Of a stretch of DNA of 64,000 nt, positions 26,426-35,934 are shown piece by piece. The position numbers and the translations under genes were made by a program. The notes under the pieces are model-generated. The model was not told where the DNA came from. It saw nothing but the letters and a program-made list of their open reading frames with translations, and did not search any database. The first letter of the stretch is position 1, and each line of letters opens with the position of its first letter. The DNA is from Nocardia mikamii NBRC 108933. Lineage in GTDB: Bacteria; Actinomycetota; Actinomycetes; Mycobacteriales; Mycobacteriaceae. The stretch spans positions 310,001 through 374,000 of the forward strand of contig NZ_BDCM01000004.1 in NCBI RefSeq assembly GCF_001613505.1, given 5' to 3'.

Positions 26426-28222
26426 ATGGCCCGTTTGCCCGTCTCGCGCCCGCGTGCGCTGATCGCGCTGATGGCGGCGATGATGCTGCTGTTCGCCGTC
26501 GCCTGCAGTTCCGACGGCGGCAGCTCGTCGCAGGCCTCGAACCTGTGCGCACCCCCAGGTCCGTCGGCCGCCTCCCCCGCGCCGACGAAACTGGCGAGCG
26601 GTGCGACGGCCGGCGCCGATCGCTACACCACCGCGACGACCGCGCCGCTGAATTCGATCGATATCACCAAGCTCGGCTTGTCCCAGCCCGGTGTGCTCAG
26701 CGTGGGCACGCTGTCGGACGCGCCGCCGAGTATCTGCGTCGACCCGTCGGGGACCTTCACCGGATTCGACAATGAACTGCTGAGGGCGATCGGAGCGAAA
26801 CTCGGATTGCGGGTGCAGTTCTCCGGTACCGAATTCGCCTCGCTGCTCTCACTGGTCGCCACCGGCCGGTTCGACGTGGGGTCGTCGAGCATCACCACCA
26901 CCGATGCGCGGCGGCAGCAGGTCGGTTTCACCAACGGCTACGATTTCGGTTACTTCTCGCTCGTGGTGCCCAACGGCAGTGCGATCCAAGGGTTCTCGGA
27001 TCTGAAACCGGGCGTGCGGATCGGCGTGGTGCAGGGCACCGTGCAGGACGAATACGTCAGCGGAACCTTGCATCTGGACGCGGTGAAATTTCCCGACTAC
27101 AACACCGCCTACGCGAATCTGAAGACCGGGCAGATCGATGCCTGGGTCGCGCCCTCCCAGCAGGCCACCGGTGCGATCAAACCGGGTGATCCCACCTCGA
27201 TCGTGCAGAACACCTTCAGCCTGGACAATTTCACCGCCTGGGCGGTCCGCAAGAACAATCAGCCGCTGATCGACGCCCTCAATTCCGGTCTCGACGCGGT
27301 GATCGCGGACGGGACCTACGCCAAGCTCTACTCCGACTGGGTGCCGCGCCCGCTGCCGCCGGGCTGGAAACCGGGCTCCAAATCCGCGCCGATGCCGCAA
27401 CTTCCGGACTTCGAGAAGATCGCGGCCGAACATCAGCACAGCGATCAGCAGAATGCGCCGAAATCGACGCTGGAGCAATTGAAGGAGACGTTCTTCGATT
27501 GGTCGTTGTACCGCAAGGCATTTCCCGACCTGTTCAAGACGGGTCTGCCGAATACGCTGATTCTGGCGCTGGTTTCGGGGGTACTGGGCACGCTGATCGG
27601 CGTCCTGCTGGCGGTGGCCGGTATTTCGCGCACCCGCTGGTTGCGGTGGCCCGCGCGGGTCTACACCGACATCTTCCGCGGTTTGCCGGCCGTGGTGATC
27701 ATCCTGTTGATCGGTCTGGGCATCGGCCCGATAGTCAAGGGGATCACCGGGAACAATCCGTATTGGCTGGGCGCGGTCGCCCTGGCGCTGCTGGCCTCGG
27801 CCTATATCGGCGAGATCTTCCGCTCGGGTATCCAATCGGTGGAGCCGGGGCAGTTGGAGGCCGCGCGGGCGATCGGATTCGGCTATCGGCAGTCCATGAC
27901 GCTGGTGGTCATTCCGCAGGGCGTGCGGCGGGTGTTGCCGGCGCTGATGAACCAGTTCATCGCGCTGATCAAGGATTCCTCGCTGATCTACTTCCTCGGC
28001 CTGCTCGCCTCGCAGCGGGAACTGTTCGCCGTCGGCCGCGATCTGAATTCCCAGACCGGAAATCTGTCGCCGCTGGTCGCGGCGGGCCTGGTCTATCTGC
28101 TGCTCACCATCCCGCTCACCCACCTGGTGAACTACATCGACCGCCGATTGCGCACCGGCCGCGCCGAAGCCGCCGCCGACGAAATCGACCAGGCAGTCAT
28201 CACGGAAGGACGCGGAGCGTGA
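26426..28222 (+). CDS. Fused amino-acid-binding lipoprotein and ABC permease (GlnHP type)
   Basis: A 598-residue fusion. Residues 1-30 are a lipoprotein signal with lipobox FAVAC; then a linker rich in Ala/Pro/Thr; residues about 90-320 are a type 3 polar amino-acid-binding domain (LSVGTLSDAPPSICVDPSGTFTGFDNELL, VGSSSITTTDARRQQVGFTNGYDFG); and the C-terminal 240 residues are a HisM-type permease (TGLPNTLILALVSGVLGTLIG, EIFRSGIQSVEPGQLEAARAIG with the EAA-like docking loop, VLPALMNQFIALIKDSSL). The stop overlaps the GTG of the ATPase gene (GTGA). Together they import a polar amino acid, glutamine or glutamate being likely. Confidence 0.9.
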   Translation: MARLPVSRPRALIALMAAMMLLFAVACSSDGGSSSQASNLCAPPGPSAASPAPTKLASGATAGADRYTTATTAPLNSIDITKLGLSQPGVLSVGTLSDAPPSICVDPSGTFTGFDNELLRAIGAKLGLRVQFSGTEFASLLSLVATGRFDVGSSSITTTDARRQQVGFTNGYDFGYFSLVVPNGSAIQGFSDLKPGVRIGVVQGTVQDEYVSGTLHLDAVKFPDYNTAYANLKTGQIDAWVAPSQQATGAIKPGDPTSIVQNTFSLDNFTAWAVRKNNQPLIDALNSGLDAVIADGTYAKLYSDWVPRPLPPGWKPGSKSAPMPQLPDFEKIAAEHQHSDQQNAPKSTLEQLKETFFDWSLYRKAFPDLFKTGLPNTLILALVSGVLGTLIGVLLAVAGISRTRWLRWPARVYTDIFRGLPAVVIILLIGLGIGPIVKGITGNNPYWLGAVALALLASAYIGEIFRSGIQSVEPGQLEAARAIGFGYRQSMTLVVIPQGVRRVLPALMNQFIALIKDSSLIYFLGLLASQRELFAVGRDLNSQTGNLSPLVAAGLVYLLLTIPLTHLVNYIDRRLRTGRAEAAADEIDQAVITEGRGA

Positions 28223-28314
28223 GCGACCAGAATCCGAAGGGCGTGAGCGACCAGAATCCGAAGGGCGTGAGCGACCGGAATCCGAAGGGCGTGAGCGACC
28301 AGAATCCGAAAGGC
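28219..28314 (+). repeat. Four-copy 24-bp in-frame tandem repeat
   Basis: Units start at 28219, 28243, 28267 and 28291. The unit reads GTG-AGC-GAC-CAG and AAT-CCG-AAG-GGC; unit 3 has one CAG to CGG change and unit 4 one silent GGG to AGG-type change in AAGGGC (AAAGGC). High identity means recent expansion. It encodes (VSDQNPKG)4 at the start of the GlnQ-type ATPase. Confidence 0.9.
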
Positions 28315-29046
28315 GTGGGCACCAGTTCCTCGCTGACCGGGGTGGATCTGCATCTGACCCTCGGCAACAACCAGGTGCTGCGCGGCGTCGACATTCACGT
28401 CGAGGCCGGTCACACCACCACGGTCATCGGCCCGTCCGGTTCGGGAAAATCCACCCTGCTGCGGGTGTTGAACCGCCTGCACGAACCCGATTCCGGCGAT
28501 GTGCTGATCGACGGGGTATCGGTGCTGGGTGAGAATCCGGATCGGCTGCGGCAGCGCATCGGGATGGTTTTTCAGCATTTCAATTTGTTTCCGCACAAGA
28601 CGGTGGCGGAGAACGTGGCTCTGGGACCGCGGAAACTGCGCGGCCTGAGCAAGGAAGCGGCGCGGGCGCTGGCACTGGAACAACTCGAGGCGGTCGGATT
28701 GGCGGCGCGCGCCGATACCCGGCCCGCGAATCTGTCCGGTGGTCAGCAGCAGCGCGTCGCCATCGCCCGCGCGCTGGCGATGAAGCCGGAATTGATGCTG
28801 TTCGACGAGGCGACCTCGGCCTTGGACCCGGAGTTGGTCAAGGGTGTGCTCTCGCTGATGGCGGATCTGGCTTCCGGCGGTATGACGATGATCGTGGTGA
28901 CCCACGAAATGGGTTTCGCCCGTTCGGTTTCCGACAGTGTGGTGTTCATGGACCAGGGCAAGGTAGTGGAGTCGGGGGCTCCGGACCGTCTCTTCGACGA
29001 TCCGGAAACCCCACGGCTGCGACAATTTCTGTCGCAGATCCTCTAA
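28219..29046 (+). CDS. Polar amino-acid ABC transporter ATPase, GlnQ type
   Basis: A 275-residue ATPase with Walker A GPSGSGKST, Q-loop MVFQHFNLFPH, signature LSGGQQQRVAIARA and Walker B LMLFDEATSALD, typical of GlnQ/HisP. GTG 28219 overlaps the upstream stop and follows AAGGA by 8 bases. Before the normal beginning of the domain (SLTGVDLHLTLGNNQVL) are four tandem copies of an eight-residue unit VSDQNPKG, encoded by 24-bp repeats, each starting with GTG, so the N-terminal arm is an odd, probably length-variable addition. Partner of the fused permease. Confidence 0.92.
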   Translation: MSDQNPKGVSDQNPKGVSDRNPKGVSDQNPKGVGTSSSLTGVDLHLTLGNNQVLRGVDIHVEAGHTTTVIGPSGSGKSTLLRVLNRLHEPDSGDVLIDGVSVLGENPDRLRQRIGMVFQHFNLFPHKTVAENVALGPRKLRGLSKEAARALALEQLEAVGLAARADTRPANLSGGQQQRVAIARALAMKPELMLFDEATSALDPELVKGVLSLMADLASGGMTMIVVTHEMGFARSVSDSVVFMDQGKVVESGAPDRLFDDPETPRLRQFLSQIL

Positions 29047-29801
29047 CTGCCCGAACTGCTACCGCTGAACGGCATATTGGCGAACTGCGCGAAATTGCCC
29101 TGCGCCCCGCTGTAGACGTTGAGGTCGGTATTGCCCGCGATACCGGGCACACTGCCGGAATCGGTGGTCTGCCAGAACGTCCACGCCGGCCAGCCGCCGG
29201 GCACCTCGGGCTGGGCGTTGCCGCGGTAATCGGCGATCCACAGCGGATATTGGTGGAACTGATCGGAATCGGCCATCGCCGTCTGCCAGAACCGCGGGTA
29301 GGTGTAGATGATCGGCACCCGGCCGGTCAATGCCTGCACCGTGGTTAGATAGCGATGGGTCCAGTCGATCAGCTCCGCAGGGGGCAAGCCGCCGGAATTC
29401 TCCATATCGAGCACCGGTGGCAGGTCCAGCGGGCCGTTCTGGCCGAGGACGACCGCGGCGTAGAGGGCGGCCTGCGGTTCCGGTGGCAGATCCGGATGCG
29501 CGTAGTGATAGGTGCCGCGCGCCACCCCGGCCGCGCGCATGAGCAGGCTGTCGGGGACGAAATAGGGATTGACGTAGTTCAGCCCCTCGGTGGCCTTCAC
29601 CATGGCGAAGTTGTGCCCGGAGGCGCGGACCGCGAACCAATCGATCAGACGGCCGTCGATGTGCTGCCAGGACGACACATCCGGCCCGGTGGGTCCGGCG
29701 GAGGCGATACCGGTTGCCGAGAATATGCCGGCAACGGCGAGCAGCGGCAGGGCTGCGGTGAAGCGACGGACTTTCGGACGAGCCACGGTGCGTCGATACA
29801 T
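29043..29801 (-). CDS. Secreted GH25 lysozyme-like muramidase
   Basis: A 252-residue protein with a Sec signal (RRFTAALPLLAVAGIFSATGIASA, cleavage after ASA) followed by a GH25 domain: PDVSSWQHIDG, MVKATEGLNYVNPYF, GTYHYAHPD, VLDMENSGG, IIYTYPRFWQ, PLWIADY and WTFWQTT. The DxE pair of the active site (DMEN) and the first-strand Asp are present, so it should cleave the glycan backbone of peptidoglycan outside the cell. The stop is convergent with the GlnQ gene; the two stop codons overlap in CTAA. ATG 29799-29801 starts the signal peptide. Confidence 0.9.
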   Translation of the reverse strand: MYRRTVARPKVRRFTAALPLLAVAGIFSATGIASAGPTGPDVSSWQHIDGRLIDWFAVRASGHNFAMVKATEGLNYVNPYFVPDSLLMRAAGVARGTYHYAHPDLPPEPQAALYAAVVLGQNGPLDLPPVLDMENSGGLPPAELIDWTHRYLTTVQALTGRVPIIYTYPRFWQTAMADSDQFHQYPLWIADYRGNAQPEVPGGWPAWTFWQTTDSGSVPGIAGNTDLNVYSGAQGNFAQFANMPFSGSSSGS

Positions 29802-29852
29802 GGCTACGAGAGTATGCAGCCGAGGCGCTTGTGACCAGTGTCTACGCGTGAC

Positions 29853-31187
29853 TCATCCGAGCCAGTCGAGGACCGCGGCCGCCGTCCACGACTGCTGCAT
29901 ACTCCCCAGCGGGTCCCCGGTGAACGGGTCGTAGTACTCCGCGAAGCTGCCGTCGCCCGCCTGCCGCAAACCTTCCGCACGCAGCATGAAGGACCGTTCG
30001 GCCCAGCCGCGGCGGGCGAAGACCCAGGAGAACAGCCAGCTCATCACCGGCCAGACCGGTCCGCGCCAATATTCGCGCGGGCGGAAATCCTTCGACACCG
30101 GCGAGGTCGAGGGCGGCAGCGCGTAGCGCAGATCCGGGTGTCCGCAGAAGCGCGGACCCTCGAACAGTCGCAGCAGACTGCGTTCGGTGGCGCGCGGCAG
30201 TCCCCCGCACAACAGCGGTGCGAACATGGCCAGCGTCTCGGTGCCGATCCACTCGTCGGCGCGCAGGTCGAAGTCGCGCGCGGCGCCGGAGCGCGGGTCG
30301 GCGGTGGCGATCACGCCGGCGCGGAAATAGTCGGCCCACTCGTAGAGCTCGCGCACGTCGGCGTGTGGCATGCGGTAGTCCTCCCCGATTCCGGCCAGGA
30401 CCTCACAGGCCAGCGCGAAGACGGCGGTGACGAAGACATCCTCCACAGCGAAGCTCATCGTCGAGGCGAGTTGAAAATCGTCGTATCCACAACGACGCAT
30501 TTGTTCCACAAGCCACAGGTAGCGGTCGTATTCGCGATCGGAGGGACGCTGCGCCGGGTCGACCACGTCGATATCGGCCCGCCGATACGGCGGCAGGTCG
30601 CCGACCACCACATTGGCGTAGGCACGATCCCACCGCGGCGAATTGTCCATCCCGGACTCCCAGCCGTGATACAGGGTGATCCGGCCGTGCTGTTTCGGGT
30701 CGCGGGCATGAGCCAGCCAGCGATGCCAGCGCATCAGATCGACCCAGCGCCGATCCAGGAATTCCGCGGCGACCGCCCGGGTGGTGCGGCCGTGGCGCCG
30801 GGAATGGTCGAGGATGCGCTGGACCGCGATCGCGTGCACCGGCGGCTGGGTGATGCCCGACGTATCGGGACCGGCGGGAGCGTTCGCGGCCAGCCGCCGG
30901 CATTCCCACCGGCTCGGTCCCGGGAAGTAGCCGTCCACCCCGTTGGCGAACACGATGTGCGGGATCATCCCGTTGCGCCACTGCGCCGACAGCAGGGTGT
31001 CGAGCTCGACCACGGCGCGCTCCACGCTCAGCGGCGCCAGACCGACCGCGACGAAGGCGGCGTCCCAGCTCCACATATGGGGATAGAGCTTTGGGGCCGC
31101 GCTGGTCATGGTCCCCAGATCGTTACCGCGGAGCAGGTAGGAGGCCCGGGCAGCCAGCTGGGTGGGGGTGAAGCCGGGACCGTTCAT
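29853..31187 (-). CDS. ggh: Glucosylglycerate hydrolase (GH63)
   Basis: A 444-residue cytoplasmic (alpha/alpha)6-barrel enzyme closely similar to the mycobacterial glucosylglycerate hydrolase that splits glucosylglycerate to glucose and glycerate during recovery from nitrogen starvation. It shows FTPTQLAARASYLLRGNDLG, LYPHMWSWDAAFV, GMIPHIVFANGVDGYFPGP, the YHGWESGMDNSP segment containing the likely general acid Asp181, and SFAEYYDPFTGDP with the likely catalytic Glu417, as known for the M. hassiacum enzyme (Asp182, Glu419). ATG 31185-31187 aligns with the family start; GTG 31208 or ATG 31325 would add N-terminal residues. Confidence 0.9.
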   Translation of the reverse strand: MNGPGFTPTQLAARASYLLRGNDLGTMTSAAPKLYPHMWSWDAAFVAVGLAPLSVERAVVELDTLLSAQWRNGMIPHIVFANGVDGYFPGPSRWECRRLAANAPAGPDTSGITQPPVHAIAVQRILDHSRRHGRTTRAVAAEFLDRRWVDLMRWHRWLAHARDPKQHGRITLYHGWESGMDNSPRWDRAYANVVVGDLPPYRRADIDVVDPAQRPSDREYDRYLWLVEQMRRCGYDDFQLASTMSFAVEDVFVTAVFALACEVLAGIGEDYRMPHADVRELYEWADYFRAGVIATADPRSGAARDFDLRADEWIGTETLAMFAPLLCGGLPRATERSLLRLFEGPRFCGHPDLRYALPPSTSPVSKDFRPREYWRGPVWPVMSWLFSWVFARRGWAERSFMLRAEGLRQAGDGSFAEYYDPFTGDPLGSMQQSWTAAAVLDWLG

Positions 31188-31580
31188 TTCCCTATTCTGC
31201 GACGTCACCTTCAGATATGCGCGCCGCCCCGGCGTCGCGTGCCGCACACCGGCCGCTGCGGGGGCATGGTCGGGCCCGGTCACCTGTTCGGCAGTGTCCA
31301 CCCTCATCGCCTCGTTCTTCGTCATGCGCGGTGTTCGCTCCCCGCCCCGCTGTGAGCCGGTTGCTCGAATCTGGATTACACCCATCGGCCGAGGCTCGCC
31401 ACCGATGGACGACAGATGTCCGCTCGCGGCGGTGTGATTGTCCGGGACGTCCCTCCCCGGTGCGGTAGCGCCGTGACGGTGCCGTGCGGTAGCGCCGTGA
31501 CGGTGCCGTGCGTAGCGCGCCGTGACGGTGCCGTGCGTAGCGCAGCGACAGCCGGGGCGGGCGGGGTCTACGGTGAGCAC
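31188..31580. other. Divergent spacer between ggh and SDR genes
   Basis: About 390 bases without a convincing gene. In-frame extensions of both neighbours run through it but are low-complexity. The right half contains the 24-bp tandem repeats described separately; no clear promoter hexamers were seen. Confidence 0.45.
31460..31550 (+). repeat. 24-bp non-coding tandem repeat, about 3.7 copies
   Basis: Units GTGCGGTAGCGCCGTGACGG plus TGCC at 31460-31483 and 31484-31507 are identical; unit 3 (31508-31532) has a small rearrangement (GTGCGTAGCGCGCCGTGACG then GTGCC); a partial fourth follows. It lies 30 bases before the SDR start. Confidence 0.85.
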
Positions 31581-32291
31581 ATGGCCGCAACTTCGGAATC
31601 CACTGCCGCACAGGATGTGCCGACCGCCTTGATCACCGGCGCCAGCAGGGGCCTGGGGGCCGCGATCGCGCGGGAGCTGGCGGGAACCCACCGGCTGCTG
31701 CTGGGCGCGCGCTCGGCGGAGTCGCTGGCGTCGATCCGGGCGGAACTTCCCGACGCCGAACCGTGGCCGGTCGATCTGACCGATTACGCCGCACTGCCCG
31801 CCGCCACGGCGTCGATCGATCGCCTGGACGTACTGGTGCACAACGCGGGTGTCGCCGAACTGGGATCGATCGCCGAATCATCGGTCGAGCAGTGGCGAAA
31901 TACCTTGGAAGCCAATCTTATCGCCGTCGCCGAGCTGACCCGGCTGCTACTGCCCGCGCTGCGCGCCGCGAACGGCCATGTGGTGCTTATCAATTCGGGC
32001 GCGGGCCTGCGTGCCAACCCGGGCTGGGGAGTGTACGCCGCGAGCAAATTCGGGCTGCGCGCCTTCGGTGACGCGCTGCGGCTGGAGGAGCCGAGCCTGC
32101 GCGTCACCTCCGTTCACCCGGGGCGCATCGACACCGAAATGCAGCGCGCGATCGTCGCCTCCGAGGAGCGGGATTACAACCCGGACGAATTCCTCACCGC
32201 GGCGACCGTCGCCCGTGCCGTCCGCAACGCCGTCGAAACGCCCCGCGACGCCCACCCGACCGAGATCGTGCTGCGTCCGATCGCCCGCTGA
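31581..32291 (+). CDS. Short-chain dehydrogenase/reductase
   Basis: A 236-residue classical SDR. The cofactor motif is TALITGASRGLGAAIA, the structural motif HNAGV, and the active-site Tyr-Lys pair lies in VYAASKFGLRAF; the catalytic Ser is in LINSGAG. An Arg after the first beta-alpha unit (LLLGARSAE) favours NADPH. ATG 31581 is preceded by GGTGAG; the long in-frame leader is made of the tandem repeats and is rejected. Substrate is unknown. It is convergent with leuS. Confidence 0.88.
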   Translation: MAATSESTAAQDVPTALITGASRGLGAAIARELAGTHRLLLGARSAESLASIRAELPDAEPWPVDLTDYAALPAATASIDRLDVLVHNAGVAELGSIAESSVEQWRNTLEANLIAVAELTRLLLPALRAANGHVVLINSGAGLRANPGWGVYAASKFGLRAFGDALRLEEPSLRVTSVHPGRIDTEMQRAIVASEERDYNPDEFLTAATVARAVRNAVETPRDAHPTEIVLRPIAR

Positions 32292-32429
32292 ATCGGCGCT
32301 GCGGGCGACGCACCGCCACGACCGGCTGGTCGATGCGGCGCGCCGCCTCTCGATGGTCACACCCTCGACGACGTGCTGTCGCCACCGCGCTGAAAGCCCC
32401 AGCGCTGAGACCCACAGCGTGGGAACGGA

Positions 32430-35336
32430 TTACGCGACGACGTTCACCAGCTTGCCGGGTACGACGATGACCTTGCGTGGGGTCTTGCCGGCCAGGAATT
32501 CCAGCAGCTTCTCGTCGGCGAGCGCCGCCGTCTCGACCGCCTTCGCATCGGCGTCCGCCGCTACGCTGACCCGGCTGCGGACCTTGCCGTTGACCTGGAT
32601 CGGATACTCGACCGAATCCTCCACCAGCAGTGCGGGATCCGCGATCGGGAAGGGACCGTGCGCCAGCGCCGTGGCGTGCCCCAGGCGTTCCCACAGTTCC
32701 TCGGCGATATGCGGGGCCATCGGGGCCAGCATCAGCACCAGCGGTTCCACCACCGTGCGCGGGGCACCCTGCGGGTACTGCTTGGTCAGATGGTTGGTCA
32801 GCTCGATCAGCTTCGCGCCGGCGGTGTTGTCGCGCAGGGCGGCGTAGTCGGCGTCGACACCGTCGATCGTCTTGTGCAGCAGGCGAAGTGTGGCATCGGC
32901 CGGCTCGGCGTCGGTGACGCGCGCGGCCCCGGACTCCTCGTCGACCACCAGACGCCAGACCCGCTGCAGGAAGCGGTGCGCGCCCACGACATCCTTGGTC
33001 GCCCACGGACGTGAGGTGTCCAGCGGGCCCATCGACATCTCGTACAGCCGGAAGGTGTCCGCGCCGTACAGATCGCACATCTCGTCGGGCGAGATGGCGT
33101 TCTTCAGCGATTTGCCGATCTTGCCGTACTCCTGGAAGACCTCGATCTCCACACCGGAGGTGTTCGTCCAGAAGAACTTGCCGTCCCGTTCGACCACCTC
33201 GGCGGCCGGAATGTAGGTTCCGCGCTCGTCGGTGTAGGCGAAGGCCTGGATGTAGCCCTGGTTGAACAGCCGCCGGTACGGTTCCGGACCCGACACCTCG
33301 CCCAGGTCGAACAGCACCTTCTGCCAGAACCGCGCGTACAGCAGATGCAGCACCGCGTGTTCCACGCCGCCGACGTACAGATCGACGCCGCCGGGATCGT
33401 CGGCGCCGTGTTCGGCCGGGCGTGGGCCCAGCCAGTAGCGCTCGTTCTCCGGCGCGCAGAACGCCTCCGAGTTGGTCGGGTCGGTGTAGCGCAGCTGGTA
33501 CCAGGAGCTACCGGCCCACTGCGGCATCACGTTGGTGTCGCGGCGGTAGGTTTTCGGCCCGTCACCCAGATCCAGTTCGACGTTCACCCAATCGGTGGCC
33601 TTGGCCAGCGGCGGCGACGGTTCGGAATCGGCGTCGTCGGGATCGAAGGTGACGGGCGCGAAGTCGCGCACCTCCGGAAGTTCCACCGGCAGCATCGATT
33701 CCGGCAGCGGATGGGCCGCACCCTGCTCGTCGTAGACGATGGGGAACGGCTCGCCCCAGTAGCGTTGGCGGGCGAACAGCCAGTCGCGCAGCTTGTACTG
33801 GATGGTGCCCTTGCCGTGGCCCTCGCGTTCCAGGCGCTCGACGACGGTGGCCTTGGCGGTCTCGACGTCCAGTCCGTTCAGGTAGTCGGAGTTCACCAGC
33901 AGGCCGTCGCCCGAGTACGCCGACTCCGAGATGTCCCCTCCGGCAATCACTTCCACGATCGGCAGGCCGAACGCCCGCGCGAACTCCCAGTCGCGCTGGT
34001 CGTGGCCGGGCACCGCCATGATCGCGCCGGTGCCGTAGCCCGACAGCACATAGTCGGCGATGAAGATCGGCAGCTGCGCGCCGTTGACCGGGTTGGTGGC
34101 GTAGGCGCCCAGGAAGACGCCGGTCTTCTCCTTGTTCTCCTGCCGTTCCAGATCGGATTTGGCGGCGATCGACTTGCGGTAGGCGGCAACGGCTTCGGCC
34201 GGCGTGGCGGCGTCGAAGGTCCACCGGGCATCGACCTCGGCGGGCCACTGCGCGGCGGCCAGCCGGTCCACCAGTTCGTGTTCGGGAGCCAGCACCACAT
34301 AGCTCGCCCCGAACAGCGTGTCGGGCCGGGTCGTGAAGACCTCGATGTTCTCGCCGTTCGCGCCGAACGAGACCTCGGCACCACGCGACCGCCCGATCCA
34401 GTTGCGCTGCATGGCCTTCACGTTGTCCGGCCAGTCCAGCAGGTCCAGATCGTCGACCAGGCGGTCGGAGTAGGCGGTGATGCGCATCATCCACTGCCGC
34501 AGGCGTTTCCGGAACACCGGGAAATTGCCGCGCTCACTGCGGCCCTCGGCGGTGACTTCCTCGTTGGCCAGCACCGTACCCAGTCCCGGGCACCAGTTGA
34601 CCATCGAATCCGATTGGTACACCAGGCGATACGAGTCCAGGATCTCGCCCTGTTCGGCAGCCGACAACTCGGCCCACGCGCGACCGTCCGGGGTGGATCG
34701 CTCACCGGCGGCGAAGGCGGCCACCAGATCCGCGATCGGGCGGGCCTTGTTCGCCGAGGTGTCGTACCAGGCGTTGTAGATGCGCAGGAAGATCCACTGC
34801 GTCCACTTGTAGAACTCGGGGTCGGTGGTGGCGAACGAACGGCGCCGGTCGTGACCCAGGCCCAGCCGGTCCAGCTGGCGTTGCATGGTGGCGATATTGG
34901 ATTCGGTGGTCACCCGCGGATGCGCGCCGGTCTGCACCGCGTACTGCTCGGCGGGCAGGCCGAAGGCGTCGTAGCCCAGCGCGTGCAGCACGTTACGACC
35001 GTGCATGCGGTGGTAGCGCGCGAACACGTCGGTGGCGATATAGCCCAGCGGATGGCCGACGTGCAGGCCCGCACCCGACGGATACGGGAACATGTCCTGG
35101 ATGAACAGCTTGTCGGCCGGGGTCTCGCCGGCCAGCGGGCCCACCGGATTCGGCGCGTGGAAGGTGCCGCGCTCCGCCCACACCCGCTGCCACTTGCTCT
35201 CCAGGGCGCCGGCCAGTTCGGCGTTATAGCGGTGCGCGGGCACGTCGGTTCCGGGAAGCGTGGGCAGGCTGCTTTCGGGCCCGTCGCCCCGGCCGGTCGA
35301 TGCGCCGGCTGTATCGGTTGCACGAGTGTCCTGCAC
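32430..35336 (-). CDS. leuS: Leucyl-tRNA synthetase
   Basis: A 968-residue class I aminoacyl-tRNA synthetase that charges tRNA-Leu. The HIGH-type motif is [13 protein letters not shown], the KMSKS-type motif is [15 protein letters not shown], and the editing CP1 domain has the Thr-rich [12 protein letters not shown] element. The C-terminal anticodon-binding and LeuRS-specific regions are complete and end [13 protein letters not shown]. Length matches actinobacterial LeuRS. The start is GTG 35334-35336 ([11 protein letters not shown]); the family core begins about 30 residues later. It corresponds to M. tuberculosis Rv0041. Confidence 0.97.
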   Translation of the reverse strand: MQDTRATDTAGASTGRGDGPESSLPTLPGTDVPAHRYNAELAGALESKWQRVWAERGTFHAPNPVGPLAGETPADKLFIQDMFPYPSGAGLHVGHPLGYIATDVFARYHRMHGRNVLHALGYDAFGLPAEQYAVQTGAHPRVTTESNIATMQRQLDRLGLGHDRRRSFATTDPEFYKWTQWIFLRIYNAWYDTSANKARPIADLVAAFAAGERSTPDGRAWAELSAAEQGEILDSYRLVYQSDSMVNWCPGLGTVLANEEVTAEGRSERGNFPVFRKRLRQWMMRITAYSDRLVDDLDLLDWPDNVKAMQRNWIGRSRGAEVSFGANGENIEVFTTRPDTLFGASYVVLAPEHELVDRLAAAQWPAEVDARWTFDAATPAEAVAAYRKSIAAKSDLERQENKEKTGVFLGAYATNPVNGAQLPIFIADYVLSGYGTGAIMAVPGHDQRDWEFARAFGLPIVEVIAGGDISESAYSGDGLLVNSDYLNGLDVETAKATVVERLEREGHGKGTIQYKLRDWLFARQRYWGEPFPIVYDEQGAAHPLPESMLPVELPEVRDFAPVTFDPDDADSEPSPPLAKATDWVNVELDLGDGPKTYRRDTNVMPQWAGSSWYQLRYTDPTNSEAFCAPENERYWLGPRPAEHGADDPGGVDLYVGGVEHAVLHLLYARFWQKVLFDLGEVSGPEPYRRLFNQGYIQAFAYTDERGTYIPAAEVVERDGKFFWTNTSGVEIEVFQEYGKIGKSLKNAISPDEMCDLYGADTFRLYEMSMGPLDTSRPWATKDVVGAHRFLQRVWRLVVDEESGAARVTDAEPADATLRLLHKTIDGVDADYAALRDNTAGAKLIELTNHLTKQYPQGAPRTVVEPLVLMLAPMAPHIAEELWERLGHATALAHGPFPIADPALLVEDSVEYPIQVNGKVRSRVSVAADADAKAVETAALADEKLLEFLAGKTPRKVIVVPGKLVNVVA

Positions 35337-35504
35337 GGTCCTGCCTTCTTGTCGCCGAGTTCCCCTGGTGAACGTTTGTGGACAACGTCGTCACTCAGGG
35401 TAGAGCCTGCGCACGTCAGCACCCAAAAAGGGGTGAGCGGGACGTTCGTGGCGGCGGCGAGCCCCGCGGACGCCACGTTTTGATACCGGAGTACCGTATT
35501 CCGG

Positions 35505-35909
35505 GTGTTCGTGGTCGCGCTCCTCCTGTTTCTGCTGGCGGCCGTGGCCGTGGTCACGGGCGTGCTCGGGCTGACCGGCACCCTGCCACCCAATCGGTTC
35601 TTCGGTGTCCACACCGACGAGGCCCTCCGCACCGAAGAGGCGTATCGCGTGGCCAACCGCGTCGCCGGGCCGACCTCGGTGGGTGCGGGCCTGCTGCTGG
35701 CCGCCGCCGGTGCGATCGCGCTGGTGGCGACCGTATGGGTGGGCTTGGCCGCCGCCGCGGTGGCGCTGGTCGTAGCGCTGTTCACCCTGGGCGCCGGCGT
35801 GAACGCGGCGAACGAGGCCATCGCGGGCCTCGCCCCGGCCGAGGTCGGCGGCTGCGGCAGTTCTTGCGGCGCGTGCTCACTGCGCGACGCCTGCCAGCCC
35901 GCCAAGTGA
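35505..35909 (+). CDS. SdpI-family small membrane protein with Cys-rich tail
   Basis: A 134-residue membrane protein with three hydrophobic helices and the SdpI signature between the first two (NRFFGVHTDEALRTEEAYRVANRVAGP). SdpI of Bacillus is an immunity/sensor protein, but the distant actinobacterial members have no known role. The C-terminus is unusual: GGCGSSCGACSLRDACQPAK contains four Cys residues that could bind a metal or Fe-S cluster. GTG 35505 begins the first helix directly. It is divergent from leuS and 25 bases upstream of a HAD phosphatase gene. Confidence 0.75.
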   Translation: MFVVALLLFLLAAVAVVTGVLGLTGTLPPNRFFGVHTDEALRTEEAYRVANRVAGPTSVGAGLLLAAAGAIALVATVWVGLAAAAVALVVALFTLGAGVNAANEAIAGLAPAEVGGCGSSCGACSLRDACQPAK

Positions 35910-35934
35910 TCCGCCCGGTGTCCGGCCGTCCGGT

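Noticed and set aside
28219..28314. Regular direct repeats that might suggest a CRISPR array
   Set aside because: There are no spacers; units are contiguous, in frame and inside a coding region.
31188..31580. In-frame extensions of ggh and the SDR into their spacer
   Set aside because: The SDR extension is translated tandem repeat, and the ggh family starts at the ATG at 31187.
35337..35504. Possible T-box or leader attenuator upstream of leuS
   Set aside because: No leucine-rich leader peptide, T-box sequence or terminator/antiterminator pair was found; only a weak CACCC/GGGTG stem.
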